A stretch of DNA of 6,363 nt, taken from Rhodospirillaceae bacterium (GTDB lineage Bacteria; Pseudomonadota; Alphaproteobacteria; Rhodospirillales; 2-02-FULL-58-16). Positions 6,232-6,363 of this stretch are shown one piece after another; the stretch's first letter is position 1, and each line of letters begins with the position of its first letter. The stretch covers positions 1 through 6,363 of the forward strand of contig JAUXMA010000099.1 in assembly GCA_030623425.1 (NCBI GenBank), in the 5' to 3' direction. A program made the position numbers and the translations under genes. The notes beneath the pieces are model-generated. The model was not told the DNA's origin and made no database searches. It saw only the letters and a list, made by a program, of their open reading frames with translations.

Positions 6232-6363
6232 GGCGAAGCGGAAGTGGACTCCCATAATGGCGGCAGGATGGGGTTTCGGGCGTTTGATACCAAGGAGCAG
6301 GAATCCCGACGGACCCACGGCAAGCCCAGAGAGGGTTCTCAAGGATATCGCGCCCGCCTACGC
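6232..6363. other. Right-end stretch with no recognised gene
   Basis: This 132-base stretch upstream of the modA promoter runs to the window edge. No known family is recognised. It is open in several frames. On the plus strand, one frame runs from an ATG at 6205 inside the ModE operator (MKEYNDFCQGEAEVDSH...) to the edge, and another from an ATG at 6257 (MAAGWGFGRLIPRSRN...). On the minus strand, the modA frame is open from the edge into modA with no start codon. None has a convincing ribosome binding site. It may be the edge of a divergent gene, plain intergenic DNA or part of a dispersed repeat. Confidence 0.3.

Noticed and set aside
1..6363. CRISPR array, tRNA, rRNA, insertion sequence or attachment site
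   Set aside because: No regularly spaced repeats, no tRNA-like fold, no transposase or integrase motifs, and no terminal inverted repeats were seen; the window is almost fully explained by transporter genes.

Overview
The window carries two complete or nearly complete ABC importers, all on the minus strand, so transcription runs from high to low coordinates. The first is a molybdate importer, modA-modB-modC (about 6175 down to 3460). The second is a ferric-iron importer of the FbpABC/FutABC type: binding protein, fused permease, and the first 143 codons of the ATPase, which is cut by the left window edge (3327 down to 1). Six protein-coding genes are supported. The many other open frames are shadows caused by the high GC content.

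The organism looks like a high-GC Gram-negative bacterium, probably a proteobacterium in the broad sense, including the former Deltaproteobacteria. Both substrate-binding proteins have cleavable signal peptides ending in AxA-type sites with no lipobox cysteine, as expected for free periplasmic proteins. Both regulatory sites resemble ModE and Fur operators known from proteobacteria. Finer taxonomy cannot be read from the sequence with confidence.

Layout in order of transcription. Positions 6363-6232 hold no recognised gene but are open in several frames. Positions 6231-6176 form the modA promoter: a perfect TTGACA -35 followed at once by an inverted repeat, CGTTATATA-N6-AATATAACG, that closely matches the ModE operator. 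modA, modB and modC follow with gaps of 18 and 4 bases and form one operon. Positions 3459-3328 are an AT-rich regulatory gap with a Fur-box-like inverted repeat, ATGATAAT-N8-ATTATCAT, and a strong ribosome binding site for the iron-binding protein gene. After fbpA there is a 149-base GC-rich gap with a possible stem-loop and a chain of mini-ORFs. Then come the 569-residue permease gene and the ATPase gene, which overlap by ATGA.

Together the two modules would bring in Mo and Fe, each apparently under its own metal-sensing repressor: ModE for molybdate sufficiency and Fur for iron sufficiency. No regulator gene lies in the window. Co-location of Mo and Fe uptake suits an organism that depends on molybdo-iron enzymes such as nitrogenase, formate dehydrogenase or nitrate reductase, but which enzyme cannot be told from here. 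I found no new defence, mobile or RNA system. The points most worth checking are the two operators, the fbpA-fbpB gap, and the unexplained open stretch at the right end.
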